DNA of 64,000 nt from Siphonodentalium dalli. Its lineage: Eukaryota; Mollusca; Scaphopoda; Gadilida; Siphonodentaliidae. A model generated the notes under the pieces. It did not search any database. It saw only the letters and a list, made by a program, of their open reading frames with translations, and was not told the origin of the DNA. Of this stretch, positions 26,750 to 41,900 are shown in pieces. Position numbers and translations under genes: made by a program. The first letter of the stretch is position 1; every line of letters begins with the position of its first letter. The stretch covers positions 9,686,036-9,750,035 of the forward strand of contig CP136069.1 in the NCBI GenBank assembly GCA_032622095.1, read 5' to 3'.

Positions 26750-29417
26750 AGCAAATTAGCAGGACCCGCCAGCATCATAGCAAATTAGCAGGACCCACCA
26801 TCATCATAGCAAATTAGCAGGACCCACCAACATCATAGCAAATTAGCAGGACCCACCAACATCATAGCAAATTAGCAGGACCCACCATCATCATAGCAAA
26901 TTAGCAGGACCCACCAACATCATAGTAAATTAGCAGGACCCACCATCATCATAGCAAATTAGCAGGACCCACCAACATAATAGCAAATTAGCAGGACCCA
27001 CCAACATCATAGCAAATTAGCAGGACCCACCAACATCATAGCAAATTAGCAGGACCCGCCAGCATCATAGCAAATTAGCAGGACCCACCATCATCATAGC
27101 AAATTAGCAGGACCCACCAACATCATAGCAAATTAGCAGGACCCACCAACATCATAGCAAATTAGCAGGACCCACCAACATCATAGCAAATTAGCCGGGA
27201 CCACCAACGTCATAGCAAATTAGCAGGACCCACCATCATCATAGCAAATTAGCAGGACCCACCAACATCATAGCAAATTAGCAGGACCCACCAACATCAT
27301 AGCAAATTAGCAGCACCCACCATCATCATAGCAAATTAGCAGGACCCACCAACATCATAGTAAATTAGCAGGACCCACCATCATCATAGCAAATTAGCAG
27401 GACCCACCAACATCATAGCAAATTAGCAGGACCCACCAACATCATAGCAAATTAGCAGGACCCGTCAGCATCATAGCAAATTAGCAGGACCCACCATCAT
27501 CATAGCAAATTAGCAGGACCCACCAACATCATAGTAAATTAGCAGGACCCACCATCATCATAGCAAATTAGCAGGACCCACCAACATAATAGCAAATTAG
27601 CAGGACCCACCAACATCATAGCAAATTAGCAGGATTCACCAACATCATAGCAAATTAGCAGGACCCGCCAGCATCATAGCAAAGTAGCAGGACCCACCAA
27701 CATCATAGCAAATTTGCAGGACCCACCAACATCATAGCAAATTAGCAGGACCCACCATCATCATAGCAAATTAGCAGGACCCACCAACATCATAGTAAAT
27801 TAGCAGGACCCACCATCATCATAGCAAATTAGCAGGACCCACCAACATCATAGCAAATTAGCAGGACCCACCAACATTATAGCAAATTAGCAGGACCCAC
27901 CAACATCATAGCAAATTAGCAGGACCCACCATCATCATAGCAAATTAGCAGGACCCACCAACATAATAGCAAATTAGCAGGACCCACCAACATCATAGCA
28001 AATTAGCAGGACCCACCATTATCATAGCAAATTAGCAGGACCCACCGACATCATAGTAAATTAGCAGGACCCACCATCATCATAGCAAATTAGCAGGACC
28101 CGCCAGCATCATAGCAAATTAGCAGGACCCACCATCATCATAGCAAATTAGCAGGACCCACCAACATCATAGCAAATTAGCAGGACCCACCAACATCATA
28201 GCAAATTAGCAGGACCCACCATCATCATAGCAAATTAGCAGGACCCACCAACATCATAGTAAATTAGCAGGACCCACCATCATCATAGCAAATTAGCAGG
28301 ACCCACCAACATAATAGCAAATTAGCAGGACCCACCAACATCATAGCAAATTAGCAGGACCCACCAACATCATAGCAAATTAGCAGGACCCGCCAGCATC
28401 ATAGCAAATTAGCAGGACCCACCATCATCATAGCAAATTAGCAGGACCCACCAACATCATAGCAAATTAGCAGGACCCACCAACATCATAGCAAATTAGC
28501 AGGACCCACCAACATCATAGCAAATTAGCCGGGACCACCAACGTCATAGCAAATTAGCAGGACCCACCATCATCATAGCAAATTAGCAGGACCCACCAAC
28601 ATCATAGCAAATTAGCAGGACCCACCAACATCATAGCAAATTAGCAGCACCCACCATCATCATAGCAAATTAGCAGGACCCACCAACATCATAGTAAATT
28701 AGCAGGACCCACCATCATCATAGCAAATTAGCAGGACCCACCAACATCATAGCAAATTAGCAGGACCCACCAACATCATAGCAAATTAGCAGGACCCGCC
28801 AGCATCATAGCAAATTAGCAGGACCCACCATCATCATAGCAAATTAGCAGGACCCACCAACATCATAGTAAATTAGCAGGACCCACCATCATCATAGCAA
28901 ATTAGCAGGACCCACCAACATAATAGCAAATTAGCAGGACCCACCAACATCATAGCAAATTAGCAGGATTCACCAACATCATAGCAAATTAGCAGGACCC
29001 GCCAGCATCATAGCAAATTAGCAGGACCCACCAACATCATAGCAAATTTGCAGGACCCACCAACATCATAGCAAATTAGCAGGACCCACCATCATCATAG
29101 CAAATTAGCAGGACCCACCAACATCATAGTAAATTAGCAGGACCCACCATCATCATAGCCAATTAGCAGGACCCACCAACATCATAGCAAATTAGCAGGA
29201 CCCACCAACATTATAGCAAATTAGCAGGACCCACCAACATCATAGCAAATTAGCAGGACCCACCATCATCATAGCAAATTAGCAGGACCCACCAACATAA
29301 TAGCAAATTAGCAGGACCCACCAACATCATAGCAAATTAGCAGGACCCACCATTATCATAGCAAATTAGCAGGACCCACCGACATCATAGTAAATTAGCA
29401 GGACCCACCATCATCAT
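26750..29417 (+). repeat. 1,334-bp tandem duplication in array B
   Basis: Two adjacent copies, about 26750-28083 and 28084-29417, with offset 1,334 bp (exactly 46 x 29). Paired rare variants are CAGCACCC at 27311/28645, AGGATTCACC at 27631/28965, ACCAACATAATAG at about 26971/28305 and ACATTATAG at 27874/29208. Breakpoints are placed where neighbouring variants stop agreeing. Confidence 0.85.
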
Positions 29418-31665
29418 AGCAAATTAGCAGGACCCACCAACATCATAGCAAATTAGCAGGACCCACCAACATCATAGCAAATTAGCCGGGACCACCAACG
29501 GCATAGCAAATTAGCAGGACCCGCCAACATCATAGCAAATTAGCAGGACCCACCAACATCATAGCAAATTAGCAGGACCCACCAACATCATGTAGCAAAT
29601 TAGCAGGACCCACCAACATCATAGCAACTTAGCAGGACCCACCAACATCATAGCAAATTAGCAGGACCCACCAACATCATAGCAAATTAACCGGAACCAC
29701 CAACATAATAGCAAATTAGCAGGACCCACCAACATCATAGCAAATTAGCAGGACCCACCATCATTATAGCAAATTAACAGGACCCACCAACATCATAGCA
29801 AATTAGCAGGACCCACCAACATCATAGCAAATTAGCAGGACCCACCAACATCATGTAGCAAATTAGCAGGACCCACCATCATCATAGCATATTAGCAGGA
29901 CCCACCAACATCATACAGCAAATTAGCAGGACCCACCAACATCATAGAAAATTAGCCGGGACCACCAACATCATAGCAAATTAGCAGGACCCACCAACAT
30001 CATAGCAAATTAGCAGGACCCACCAACATCATAGCAAATTAGCCGGGACCACCAACATCATAGCAAATTAGCAGGACCCACCAACATCATAACAACTTAG
30101 CCGGGACCACCAACATCATAGCAAATTAGCAGGACCCACCAACATCATAGCAAATTAGCCGGGACCACCAACGTCATAGCAAATTAGCAGGACCCACCAA
30201 CATCATAGCAAATTAGCAGGACCCACCATCATCATAGCAAATTAGCAGGACCCACCAACATCATAGCAAATTAGCCGGGACCCACCAACGTATAGCAAAT
30301 TAGCAGGACCCACCAACATCATAGCAAATTAGCAGGACCCACCAACATCATAGCAAATTAGCAGGACCCACCAACATCATAGTAAATTAGCAGGACCCAC
30401 CAGCGTCATAGCAAATTAGCAGGACCCACCAACATCATAGCAAATTAGCAGGACCCACCAACATTATAGCAAATTAGCAGGACCCACCAACATCATAGCA
30501 AATTAGCAGGACCCACCATCATCATAGCAAATTAGCAGGACCCACCAACATAATAGCAAATTAGCAGGACCCACCAACATCATAGCAAATTAGCAGGACC
30601 CACCATTATCATAGCAAATTAGCAGGACCCACCGACATCATAGTAAATTAGCAGGACCCACCATCATCATAGCAAATTAGCAGGACCCACCAACATCATA
30701 GCAAATTAGCAGGACCCACCAACATCATAGCAAATTAGCCGGGACCACCAACGGCATAGCAAATTAGCAGGACCCGCCAACATCATAGCAAATTAGCAGG
30801 ACCCACCAACATCATAGCAAATTAGCAGGACCCACCAACATCATGTAGCAAATTAGCAGGACCCACCAACATCATAGCAACTTAGCAGGACCCACCAACA
30901 TCATAGCAAATTAGCAGGACCCACCAACATCATAGCAAATTAACCGGAACCACCAACATAATAGCAAATTAGCAGGACCCACCAACATCATAGCAAATTA
31001 GCAGGACCCACCATCATTATAGCAAATTAACAGGACCCACCAACATCATAGCAAATTAGCAGGACCCACCAACATCATAGCAAATTAGCAGGACCCACCA
31101 ACATCATGTAGCAAATTAGCAGGACCCACCATCATCATAGCATATTAGCAGGACCCACCAACATCATATAGCAAATTAGCAGGACCCACCAACATCATAG
31201 AAAATTAGCCGGGACCACCAACATCATAGCAAATTAGCAGGACCCACCAACATCATAGCAAATTAGCAGGACCCACCAACATCATAGCAAATTAGCCGGG
31301 ACCACCAACATCATAGCAAATTAGCAGGACCCACCAACATCATAACAACTTAGCCGGGACCACCAACATCATAGCAAATTAGCAGGACCCACCAACATCA
31401 TAGCAAATTAGCCGGGACCACCAACGTCATAGCAAATTAGCAGGACCCACCAACATCATAGCAAATTAGCAGGACCCACCATCATCATAGCAAATTAGCA
31501 GGACCCACCAACATCATAGCAAATTAGCCGGGACCCACCAACGTATAGCAAATTAGCAGGACCCACCAACATCATAGCAAATTAGCAGGACCCACCAACA
31601 TCATAGCAAATTAGCAGGACCCACCAACATCATAGTAAATTAGCAGGACCCACCAGCGTCATAGC
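29160..31665 (+). repeat. 1,253-bp tandem duplication in array B
   Basis: Copies at about 29160-30412 and 30413-31665. Rare variants pair at an offset of 1,253 bp: ACGGCATAG at 29498/30751, CCGGAACCACC at 29691/30944 and ACATTATAG at 29208/30461. A more diverged relative follows near 33,400-34,700 (CCGGAACCA at 33622). It overlaps the preceding 1,334-bp duplication, showing successive events. Confidence 0.85.
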
Positions 31666-34600
31666 AAATTAGCAGGACCCACCAACATCATAGCAAATTA
31701 GCAGGACCCACCATCATCATAGCAAATTAGCAGGACCCACCAACATCATAGCAAATTAGCCGGGACCACCAACATCATAGCAAATTAGCAGGACCCACCA
31801 TCATCATAGAAAATTAGCAGGACCCACCAACATCATAGCAAATTAGCCGGGACCCACCAATATATAGCAAATTAGCAGGACCCACCAACATCATATCAAA
31901 TTAGCAGGACCCACCAACATCATAGCAAATTAGCAGGACCCACCAACATCATAGCAAATTAGCAGGACCCGCCAGCATCATAGCAAATTAGCAGGACCCA
32001 CCACCATCATAGCAAATTAGCAGGACCCCCAACATCATAGCAAATTAGCAGGACCCACCAACATCATAGCAAATTAGCAGGACCCACCATCATCATAGCA
32101 AATTAGCAGGACCCACCAACATCATAGTAAATTAGCAGGACCCACCATCATCATAGCAAATTAGCAGGACCCACCAACATCATATAGCAAATTAGCAGGA
32201 CCCACCAACATCATAGCAAATTAGCAGGACCCACCATCATCATAGCAAATTAGCAGGACCCACCAACATCATAGCAAATTAGCCGGGACCACCAACATCA
32301 TAGCAAATTAGCAGGACCCACCAACATCATAGCAAATTAGCAGGACCCGCCAGCATCATAGCAAATTAGCAGGACCCACCATCATCATAGCAAATTAGCA
32401 GAACCCACCAACATTATAGCAAATTAGCAGGACCCACCAACATCATAGCAAATTAGCAGGACCCACCATCATCATAGTAAATTAGCAGGACCCACCAACA
32501 TCATAGTAAATTAGCAGGACCCACCATCATCATAGCAAATTAGCAGGACCCACCAACATCATATAGCAAATTAGCAGGATCCACCACCATCATAGAAAAT
32601 TAGCAGGACCCACCAACATCATAGCAAATTAGCAGGACCCACCAACATCATAGCAAATTAGCAAGACTTACCAACATCATAGCAAATTAGCAGGACCCAC
32701 CAACATCATAGCAAATTAGCAGGACCCACCATCATCATAGCAAATTAGCAGGACCCTCCAACATAATAGCAAACTAGCAGGACCCACCAACATCATAGCA
32801 AATTAGCAGGACCCACCAACATCATAGCAAATTAGCAGGACCCACCATCATCATAGCAAATTAGCAGGACCCACCAACATCATAGCAAATTAGCAGGACC
32901 CACCAACATCATAGCAAATTAGCAGGACCCACCATCATCATAGCAAATTAGCAGGACCCACCAACATCATAGTAAATTAGCAGGACCCTCCATCATCATA
33001 GCAAATTAGCAGGACCCACCAACATCATATAGCAAATTAGCAGGACGCACCACCATCATAGCAAATTAGCAGGACCCACCACCATCATAGCAAATTAGCA
33101 GGACCCACCATCATCATAGCAAATTAGCAGGACCCACCAACATAATAGCAAATTAGCAGGACCCACCAACATCATAGCAAATTAGCAGGACCCACCATCA
33201 TCCTAGCAAATTAGCAGGACCCACCAACATAATAGCAAATTAGCAGGACCCACCAACATCATAGAAATTAGCAGGACCCACCATCATCATAGCAAATTAG
33301 CAGGACCCACCGACATCATAGTAAATTAGCAGGACCCACCATCATCATAGCAAATTAGCAGGACCCACCATTATCATAGCAAATTATCAGGACCCACCAA
33401 CATCATAGCAAATTAGCCGGGACCACCAACGTCATAGCAAATTAGCAGGACCCGCCAACATCATAGCAAATTAGCAGGACCCACCAACATCATAGCAAAT
33501 TAGCAGGACCCACCAACATCATGTAGCAAATTAGCAGGACCCACCAACATCATAGCAACTTAGCAGGACCCACCAACATCATAGCAAATTAGCAGGACCC
33601 ACCAACATCATAGCAAATTAACCGGAACCACCAACATAATAGCAAATTAGCAGGACCCACCAACATCATAGCAACTTAGCAGGACCCACCAACATCATAG
33701 CAAATTAACAGGACCCACCAACATCATAGTAAATTAGCAGGACCCACCATCATCATAGCAAATTAGCAGGACCCACCAACATCATAGCAAATTAGTTGGG
33801 ACCATCAACGTCATGTAGCAAATTAGCAGTACCCACCATCATCATAGCATATTAGCAGGACCAACCAACATCATATAGCAAATTAGCAGGACCCACCAAC
33901 ATCATAGCAAATTAGCCGGGACCACCAACATCATAGCAAATTAGTAGGACCCACCAACATCATAGCAAATTAGCAGGACCCACCAACATCATAGCAAATT
34001 AGCCGGGACCACCAACATCATAGCAAATTAGCAGGACCCACCAACATCATAGCAACTTAGCCGGGACCACCAACATCATAGCAAATTAGCAGGACCCACC
34101 AACATCATAGCAAATTAGCCGGGACCACCAACGTCATAGCAAATTAGCAGGACCCACCAACATCATAGCAAATTAGCAGGACCCACCATCATCATAGCAA
34201 ATTAGCAGGACCCACCAACATCATAGCAAATTAGCCGGGACCCACCAACGTATAGCAAATTAGCAGGACCCACCAACATCATAGCAAATTAGCAGGACCC
34301 ACCAACATCATAGCAAATTAGCAGGACCCACCAACATCATAGTAAATTAGCAGGACCCACCAGCGTCATAGCAAATTAGCAGGACCCACCAACATCATAG
34401 CAAATTAGCAGGACCCACCATCATCATAGCAAATTAGCAGGACCCACCAACATCATAGCAAATTAGCCGGGACCACCAACATCATAGCAAATTAGCAGGA
34501 CCCACCATCATCATAGAAAATAAGCAGGACCCACCAACATCATAGCAAATTAGCCGGGACCCACCAACTTATAGCAAATTAGCAGGACCCACCAACATCA

Positions 34601-36479
34601 TAGCAAATTAGCAGGACCCACCAACATCATAGCAAATTAGCAGGACCCACCAACATCATAGCAAATTAGCAGGACCCGCCAGCATCATAGCAAATTAGCA
34701 GGACCCACCACCATCATAGCAAATTAGCAGGACCCACCAACATCATAGCAAATTAGCAGGACCCACCAACATCATAGCAAATTAGCAGGACCCACCATCA
34801 TCATAGCAAATTAGCAGGACCCACCGACATCATAGTAAATTAGCAGGACCCACCATCATCATAGCAAATTAGCAGGACCCACCAACATCATAGCAAATTA
34901 GCAGGACCCACCAACATCATAGCAAATTAGCCGGAACAACCAACGTCATAGCAAATTAGCAGGACCCGCCAACATCATAGCAAATTAGCAGGACCCACCA
35001 ACATCATAGCAAATTAGCAGGACCCACCAACATCATGTAGCAAATTAGCAGGACCCACCAACATCATAGCAACTTAGCAGGACCCACCAACATCATAGCA
35101 AATTAGCAGGACCCACCAAAATCATAGCAAATTAGCAGGACACACCATCATCATAGCAAATTAGCAGGACCCACCAACATCATAGTAAATTAGCAGGACC
35201 CACCAACATCATAGCAAATTAGCAGGACCCACCAACATCATATAGCAAATTAGCAGGACCCACCAACATCATAGCAAATTAGCAGGACCCACCATCATCA
35301 TAGCAAATTAGCAGGACCCACCAACATCATAGCAAATTAGCAGGACCCACCAAAATCATAGCAAATTAGCAGGACCCACCATCATCATATCAAATTAGCA
35401 GGACCCACCAACATCATAGTAAATTAGCAGGACCCACCATCATCATAGCAAATTAGCAGGACCCACCAACATCATGTAGCAAATTAGCAGGACCCACCAA
35501 CATCATAGCAACTTAGCAGGACCCACCAACATCATAGCAACTTAGCAGGACCCACCAACATCATAGCAAATTAGCAGGACCCACCAACATCATAGCAAAT
35601 TAACCGGGACCACCAACATAATAGCAAATTAGCAGGACCCACCAACATCATAGCAAATTAGCAGGATCCACCAACATCATAGCAAATTAGCAGGACCCAC
35701 CAACATCATAGAAAATTAGCAGTACCACCATCATCATAGAAAATTAGCAGGACCCACCAACATCATAGCAAATTAGCAGGACCCACCAACATCATAGCAA
35801 ATTAGCAGGACCCACCAACATCATAGCAAATTAGCAGGACCCACCAACATCATAGCAAATTAGCAGGACCCACCAGCATCATAGCAAATTAGCAGGACCC
35901 ACCAACATCATATAGCAAATTAGCAGGACCCACCAACATCATAGCAAATTAGCAGGACCCACCAACATCATAGCAAATTAGCCGGGACCCACCAACATCA
36001 TAGCAAATAAGCCGGGACCACCAACATCATAGCAAATTAGCAGGACCCACCAACATCATAGCAAATTAGTATGACCCACCAGCATCATAGCAAATTAGCA
36101 GGACCCACCAGCATCATATAGCAAATTAGCAGGACCCACCAGCATCATAGCAAATTAGCAGGACCCACCAACATCATATAGCAAATTAGCAGGACCCACC
36201 AACATCATAGCAAATTAGCAGGACCCACCAACATCATAGCAAATTAGCCGGGACCCACCAACATCATAGCAAATTAGCCGGGACCACCAACATCATAGCA
36301 AATTAGCAGGACCCACCAACATCATATAGAAAATTAGCAGGACCCACCAACATTATAGCAAATTAGCAGGACCCACCATCATCATAGCAAATTAGCAGGA
36401 CCCACCAACATCATAGTAAATTAGCAGGACCCGCCATCATCATAGCAAATTAGCAGGACACACCAACATCATAGCAAAT

Positions 36480-39400
36480 TAGCAGGACCCACCAACATAA
36501 TAGCAAATTAGCAGGACCCGCCAGCATCATAGCAAATTAGCAGGACCCACCATCATCATAGCAAATTAGCCGGGACCCACCAACGTATAGCAAATTAGCA
36601 GGACCCACCAACATCATAGCAAATTAGCAGGTCCCACCAACATCATAGCAAATTAGCAGGACCCACCAACATCATAGAAAATTAGCAGGACCCACCAGCG
36701 TCATAGCAAATTAGCAGGACCCACCAACATCATAGCAAATTAGCAGGACCCACCATCATCATAGCAAATTAGCAGGACCCACCAACATCATAGCAAATTA
36801 GCCGGGACCACCAACATCATAGCAAATTAGCAGGACCCATCATCATCATAGAAAATTAGCAGGACCCACCAACATCATAGCAAATTAGCCGGGACCCACC
36901 AACTTATAGCAAATTAGCAGGACCCACCAACATCATAGCAAATTAGCAGGACCCACCAACATCATAGCAAATTAGCAGGACCCACCAACATCATAGCAAA
37001 TTATCAGGACCCGCCAGCATCATAGCAAATTAGCAGGACCCACCATCATCATAGCAAATTAGCAGGACCCACCAACATCATAGCAAATTAGCAGGACCCA
37101 CCAACATCATAGCAAATTAGCAGGACCCACCAACATCATAGCAAATTAGCAGGACCCACCAACATCATAGTAAATTAGCAGGACCCACCATCATCATAGC
37201 AAATTAGCAGGACCCACCAACATCATATAGCAAATTAGCAGGACCCACCAACATCATAGCAAATTAGCAGGACCCACCATCATCATAGCAAATTAGCAGG
37301 ACCCACCAACATCATAGCAAATTAGCAGGACCCACCAAAATCATAGCAAATTAGCAGGACCCACCATCATCATAGCAAATTAGCAGGACCCACCAACATC
37401 ATAGTAAATTAGCAGGACCCACCATCATCATAGCAAATTAGCAGGACCCACCAACATCATGTAGCAAATTAGCAGGACCCACCAACATCATAGCAACTTA
37501 GCAGGACCCACCAACATCATAGCAAATTAGCAGGACCCACCAACATCATAGCAAATTAACCGGGACCACCAACATAATAGCAAATTAGCAGGACCCACCA
37601 ACATCATAGCAAATTAGCAGGATCCACCAACATCATAGCAAATTAGCAGGATCCACCAACATCATAGCAAATTAGCAGGACCACCATCATCATAGAAAAT
37701 TAGCAGGACCCACCAACATCATAGCAAATTAGCAGGACCCACCAACATCATAGCAAATTAGCAGGACCCACCAACATCATAGCAAATTAGCAGGACCCAC
37801 CAACATCATAGCAAATTAGCAGGACCCACCAGCATCATAGCAAATTAGCAGGACCCACCAACATCATATAGCAAATTAGCAGGACCCACCAACATCATAG
37901 CAAATTAGCAGGACCCACCAACATCATAGCAAATTAGCCGGGACCCACCATCATCATAGCAAATTAGCAGGACCCACCAACATCATAGTAAATTAGCAGG
38001 ACCCACCATCATCATAGCAAATTAGCAGGACCCACCAACATCATAGCAAATTAGCAGGACCCACAAACATCATAGCAAATTAGCAGGACCCACCAACATC
38101 ATAGCAAATTAGCAAGACCCGCCATCATCATAGCAAATTAGCAGGACCCACCAACATCATAGTAAATTAGCAGGATCCACCATCATCATAGCAAATTAGC
38201 AGGACCCACCAACATCATAGCAAATTAGCAGGACCCACAAACATCATAGCAAATTAGCAGGACCCACCAACATCATAGCAAATTAGCAGGACCCGCCAGC
38301 ATCATAGCAAATTAGCAGGACCCACCATCATCATAGCAAATTAGCCGGGACCCACCAACGTATAGCAAATTAGCAGGACCCACCAACATCATAGCAAATT
38401 AGCAGGTCCCACCAACATCATAGCAAATTAGCAGGACCCACCAACATCATAGTAAATTAGCAGGACCCACCAGCGTCATAGCAAATTAGCAGGACCCACC
38501 AACATCATAGCAAATTAGCAGGACCCACCATCATCATAGCAAATTAGCAGGACCCACCAACATCATAGCAAATTAGCCGTGACCACCAACATCATAGCAA
38601 ATTAGCAGGACCCACCATCATCATAGAAAATTAGCAGGACCCACCAACATCATAGCAAATTAGCCGGGACCCACCAACTTATAGCAAATTAGCAGGACCC
38701 ACCAACATCATAGCAAATTAGCAGGACCCACCAGCATCATAGCAAATTAGCAGGACCCACCAACATCATAGCAAATTAGCAGGACCCACCAACATCATAG
38801 CAAATTAGCAGGACCCACCATCATCATAGCAAATTAGCAGGACCCACCAACATCATAGTAAATTAGCAGGACCCACCATCATCATAGCAAATTAGCAGGA
38901 CCCACCAACATCATATAGCAAATTAGCAGGAGCCACCAACATCATAGCAAATTAGCAGGACCCACCATCATCATAGCAAATTAGCATGACCCACCAACAT
39001 CATAGCAAATTAGCAGGACCCACCAACGTCATAGCAAATTAGCAGGACCCACCATCATCATAGCAAATTAGCAGGACCCACCAACATCATAGTAAATTAG
39101 CAGGACCCACCATCATCATAGCAAATTAGCCGGGACCCACCAACTTATAGCAAATTAGCAGGACCCACCAACATAATAGCAAATTAGCAGGACCCGCCAG
39201 CATAATAGCAAATTAGCAGGACCCACCATCATCATAGCAAATTAGCCGGGACCCACCAACGTATAGCAAATTAGCAGGACCCACCAACATCATAGCAAAT
39301 TAGCAGGTCCCACCAACATCATAGCAAATTAGCAGGACCCACCAACATCATAGAAAATTAGCAGGACCCACCAGCGTCATAGCAAATTAGCAGGACCCAC

Positions 39401-41900
39401 CAACATCATAGCAAATTAGCAGGACCCACCATCATCATAGCAAATTAGCAGGACCCACCAACATCATAGCAAATTAGCCGGGACCACCAACATCATAGCA
39501 AATTAGCAGGACCCACCATCATCATAGAAAATTAGCAGGACCCACCAACATCATAGCAAATTAGCCGGGACCCACCAACTTATAGCAAATTAGCAGGACC
39601 CACCAACATCATAGCAAATTAGCAGGACCCACCAACATCATAGCAAATTAGCAGGACCCACCAACATCATAGCAAATTATCAGGACCCGCCAGCATCATA
39701 GCAAATTAGCAGGACCCACCATCATCATAGCAAATTAGCAGGACCCACCAACATCATAGCAAATTAGCAGGACCCACCAACATCATAGCAAATTAGCAGG
39801 ACCCACCATCATCATAGCAAATTAGCAGGACCCACCAACATCATAGTAAATTAGCAGGACCCACCATCATCATAGCAAATTAGCAGGACCCACCAACATC
39901 ATATAGCAAATTAGCAGGACCCACCAACATCATAGCAAATTAGCAGGACCCACCATCATCATAGCAAATTAGCAGGACCCACCAACATCATAGCAAATTA
40001 GCAGGACCCACCAAAATCATAGCAAATTAGCAGGACCCACCATCATCATAGCAAATTAGCAGGACCCACCAACATCATAGTTAATTAGCAGGACCCACCA
40101 TCATCATAGCAAATTAGCAGGACCCACCAACATCATAGCAACTTAGCAGGACCCACCAACATCATAGCAACTTAGCAGGACCCACCAACATCATAGCAAA
40201 TTAGCAGGACCCACCAACATCATAGCAAATTAACCGGGACCACCAACATAATAGCAAATTAGCAGGACCCACCAACATCATAGCAAATTAGCAGGATCCA
40301 CCAACATCATAGCAAATTAGCAGAATCCACCAACATCATAGCAAATTAGCAGGACCACCATCATCATAGAAAATTAGCAGGACCCACCAACATCATAGCA
40401 AATTAGCAGGACCCACCAACATCATAGCAAATTAGCAGGACCCACCAACATCATAGCAAATTAGCAGGACCCACCAACATCATAGCAAATTAGCAGGACC
40501 CACCAGCATCATAGCAAATTAGCAGGACCCACCAACATCATATAGCAAATTAGCAGGATCCACCAACATCATAGCAAATTAGCAGGACCCACCAACATCA
40601 TAGCAAATTAGCCGGGACCCACCATCATCATAGCAAATTAGCAGGACCCACCAACATCATAGTAAATTAGCAGGACCCACCATCATCATAGCAAATTAGC
40701 AGGACCCACCAACATCATAGCAAATTAGCAGGACCCACAAACATCATAGCAAATTAGCAGGACCCACCAACATCATAGCAAATTAGCAGGACCCGCCATC
40801 ATCATAGCAAATTAGCAGGACCCACCAACATCATAGTAAATTAGCAGGACCCACCATCATCATAGCAAATTAGCAGGACCCACCAACATCATAGCAAATT
40901 AGCAGGACCCACAAACATCATAGCAAATTAGCAGGACCCACCAACATCATAGCAAATTAGCAGGACCCGCCAGCATCATAGCAAATTAGCAGGACCCACC
41001 ATCATCATAGCAAATTAGCCGGGACCCACCAACGTATAGCAAATTAGCAGGACCCACCAACATCATAGCAAATTAGCAGGTCCCACCAACATCATAGCAA
41101 ATTAGCAGGACCCACCAACATCATAGTAAATTAGCAGGACCCACCAGCGTCATAGCAAATTAGCAGGACCCACCAACATCATAGCAAATTAGCAGGACCC
41201 ACCATCATCATAGCAAATTAGCAGGACCCACCAACATCATAGCAAATTAGCCGTGACCACCAACATCATAGCAAATTAGCAGGACCCACCATCATCATAG
41301 AAAATTAGCAGGACCCACCAACATCATAGCAAATTAGCCGGGACCCACCAACTTATAGCAAATTAGCAGGACCCACCAACATCATAGCAAATTAGCAGGA
41401 CCCACCAGCATCATAGCAAATTAGCAGGACCCACCAACATCATAGCAAATTAGCAGGACCCGCCAGCATTATAGCAAATTAGCAGGACCCACCATCATCA
41501 TAGCAAATTAGCAGGACCCACCAACATCATAGCAAATTAGCAGGACCCACCAACATCATAGCAAATTAGCAGGACCCACCATCATCATAGCAAATTAGCA
41601 GGACCCACCAACATCATAGTAAATTAGCAGGACCCACCATCATCATAGCAAATTAGCAGGACCCACCAACATCATATAGCAAATTAGCAGGACCCACCAA
41701 CATCATAGCAAATTAGCAGGACCCACCATCATCATAGCAAATTAGCATGACCCACCAACATCATAGCAAATTAGCAGGCCCCACCAACGTCATAGCAAAT
41801 TAGCAGGACCCACCATCATCATAGCAAATTAGCAGGACCCACCAACATCATAGTAAATTAGCAGGACCCACCATCATCATAGCAAATTAGCAGGACCCAC
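36480..41900 (+). repeat. ~2.67-kb tandem duplication in array B
   Basis: Rare variants pair at 2,674-2,676 bp: TATCAGG at 37002/39678 and CCGTGACC at 38577/41251. Later the offset grows to 2,761 (AACGTC at 39025/41786), consistent with an 87-bp gain of three units in copy 2. Approximate copies are 36480-39155 and 39156 to about 41,900. Confidence 0.75.
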
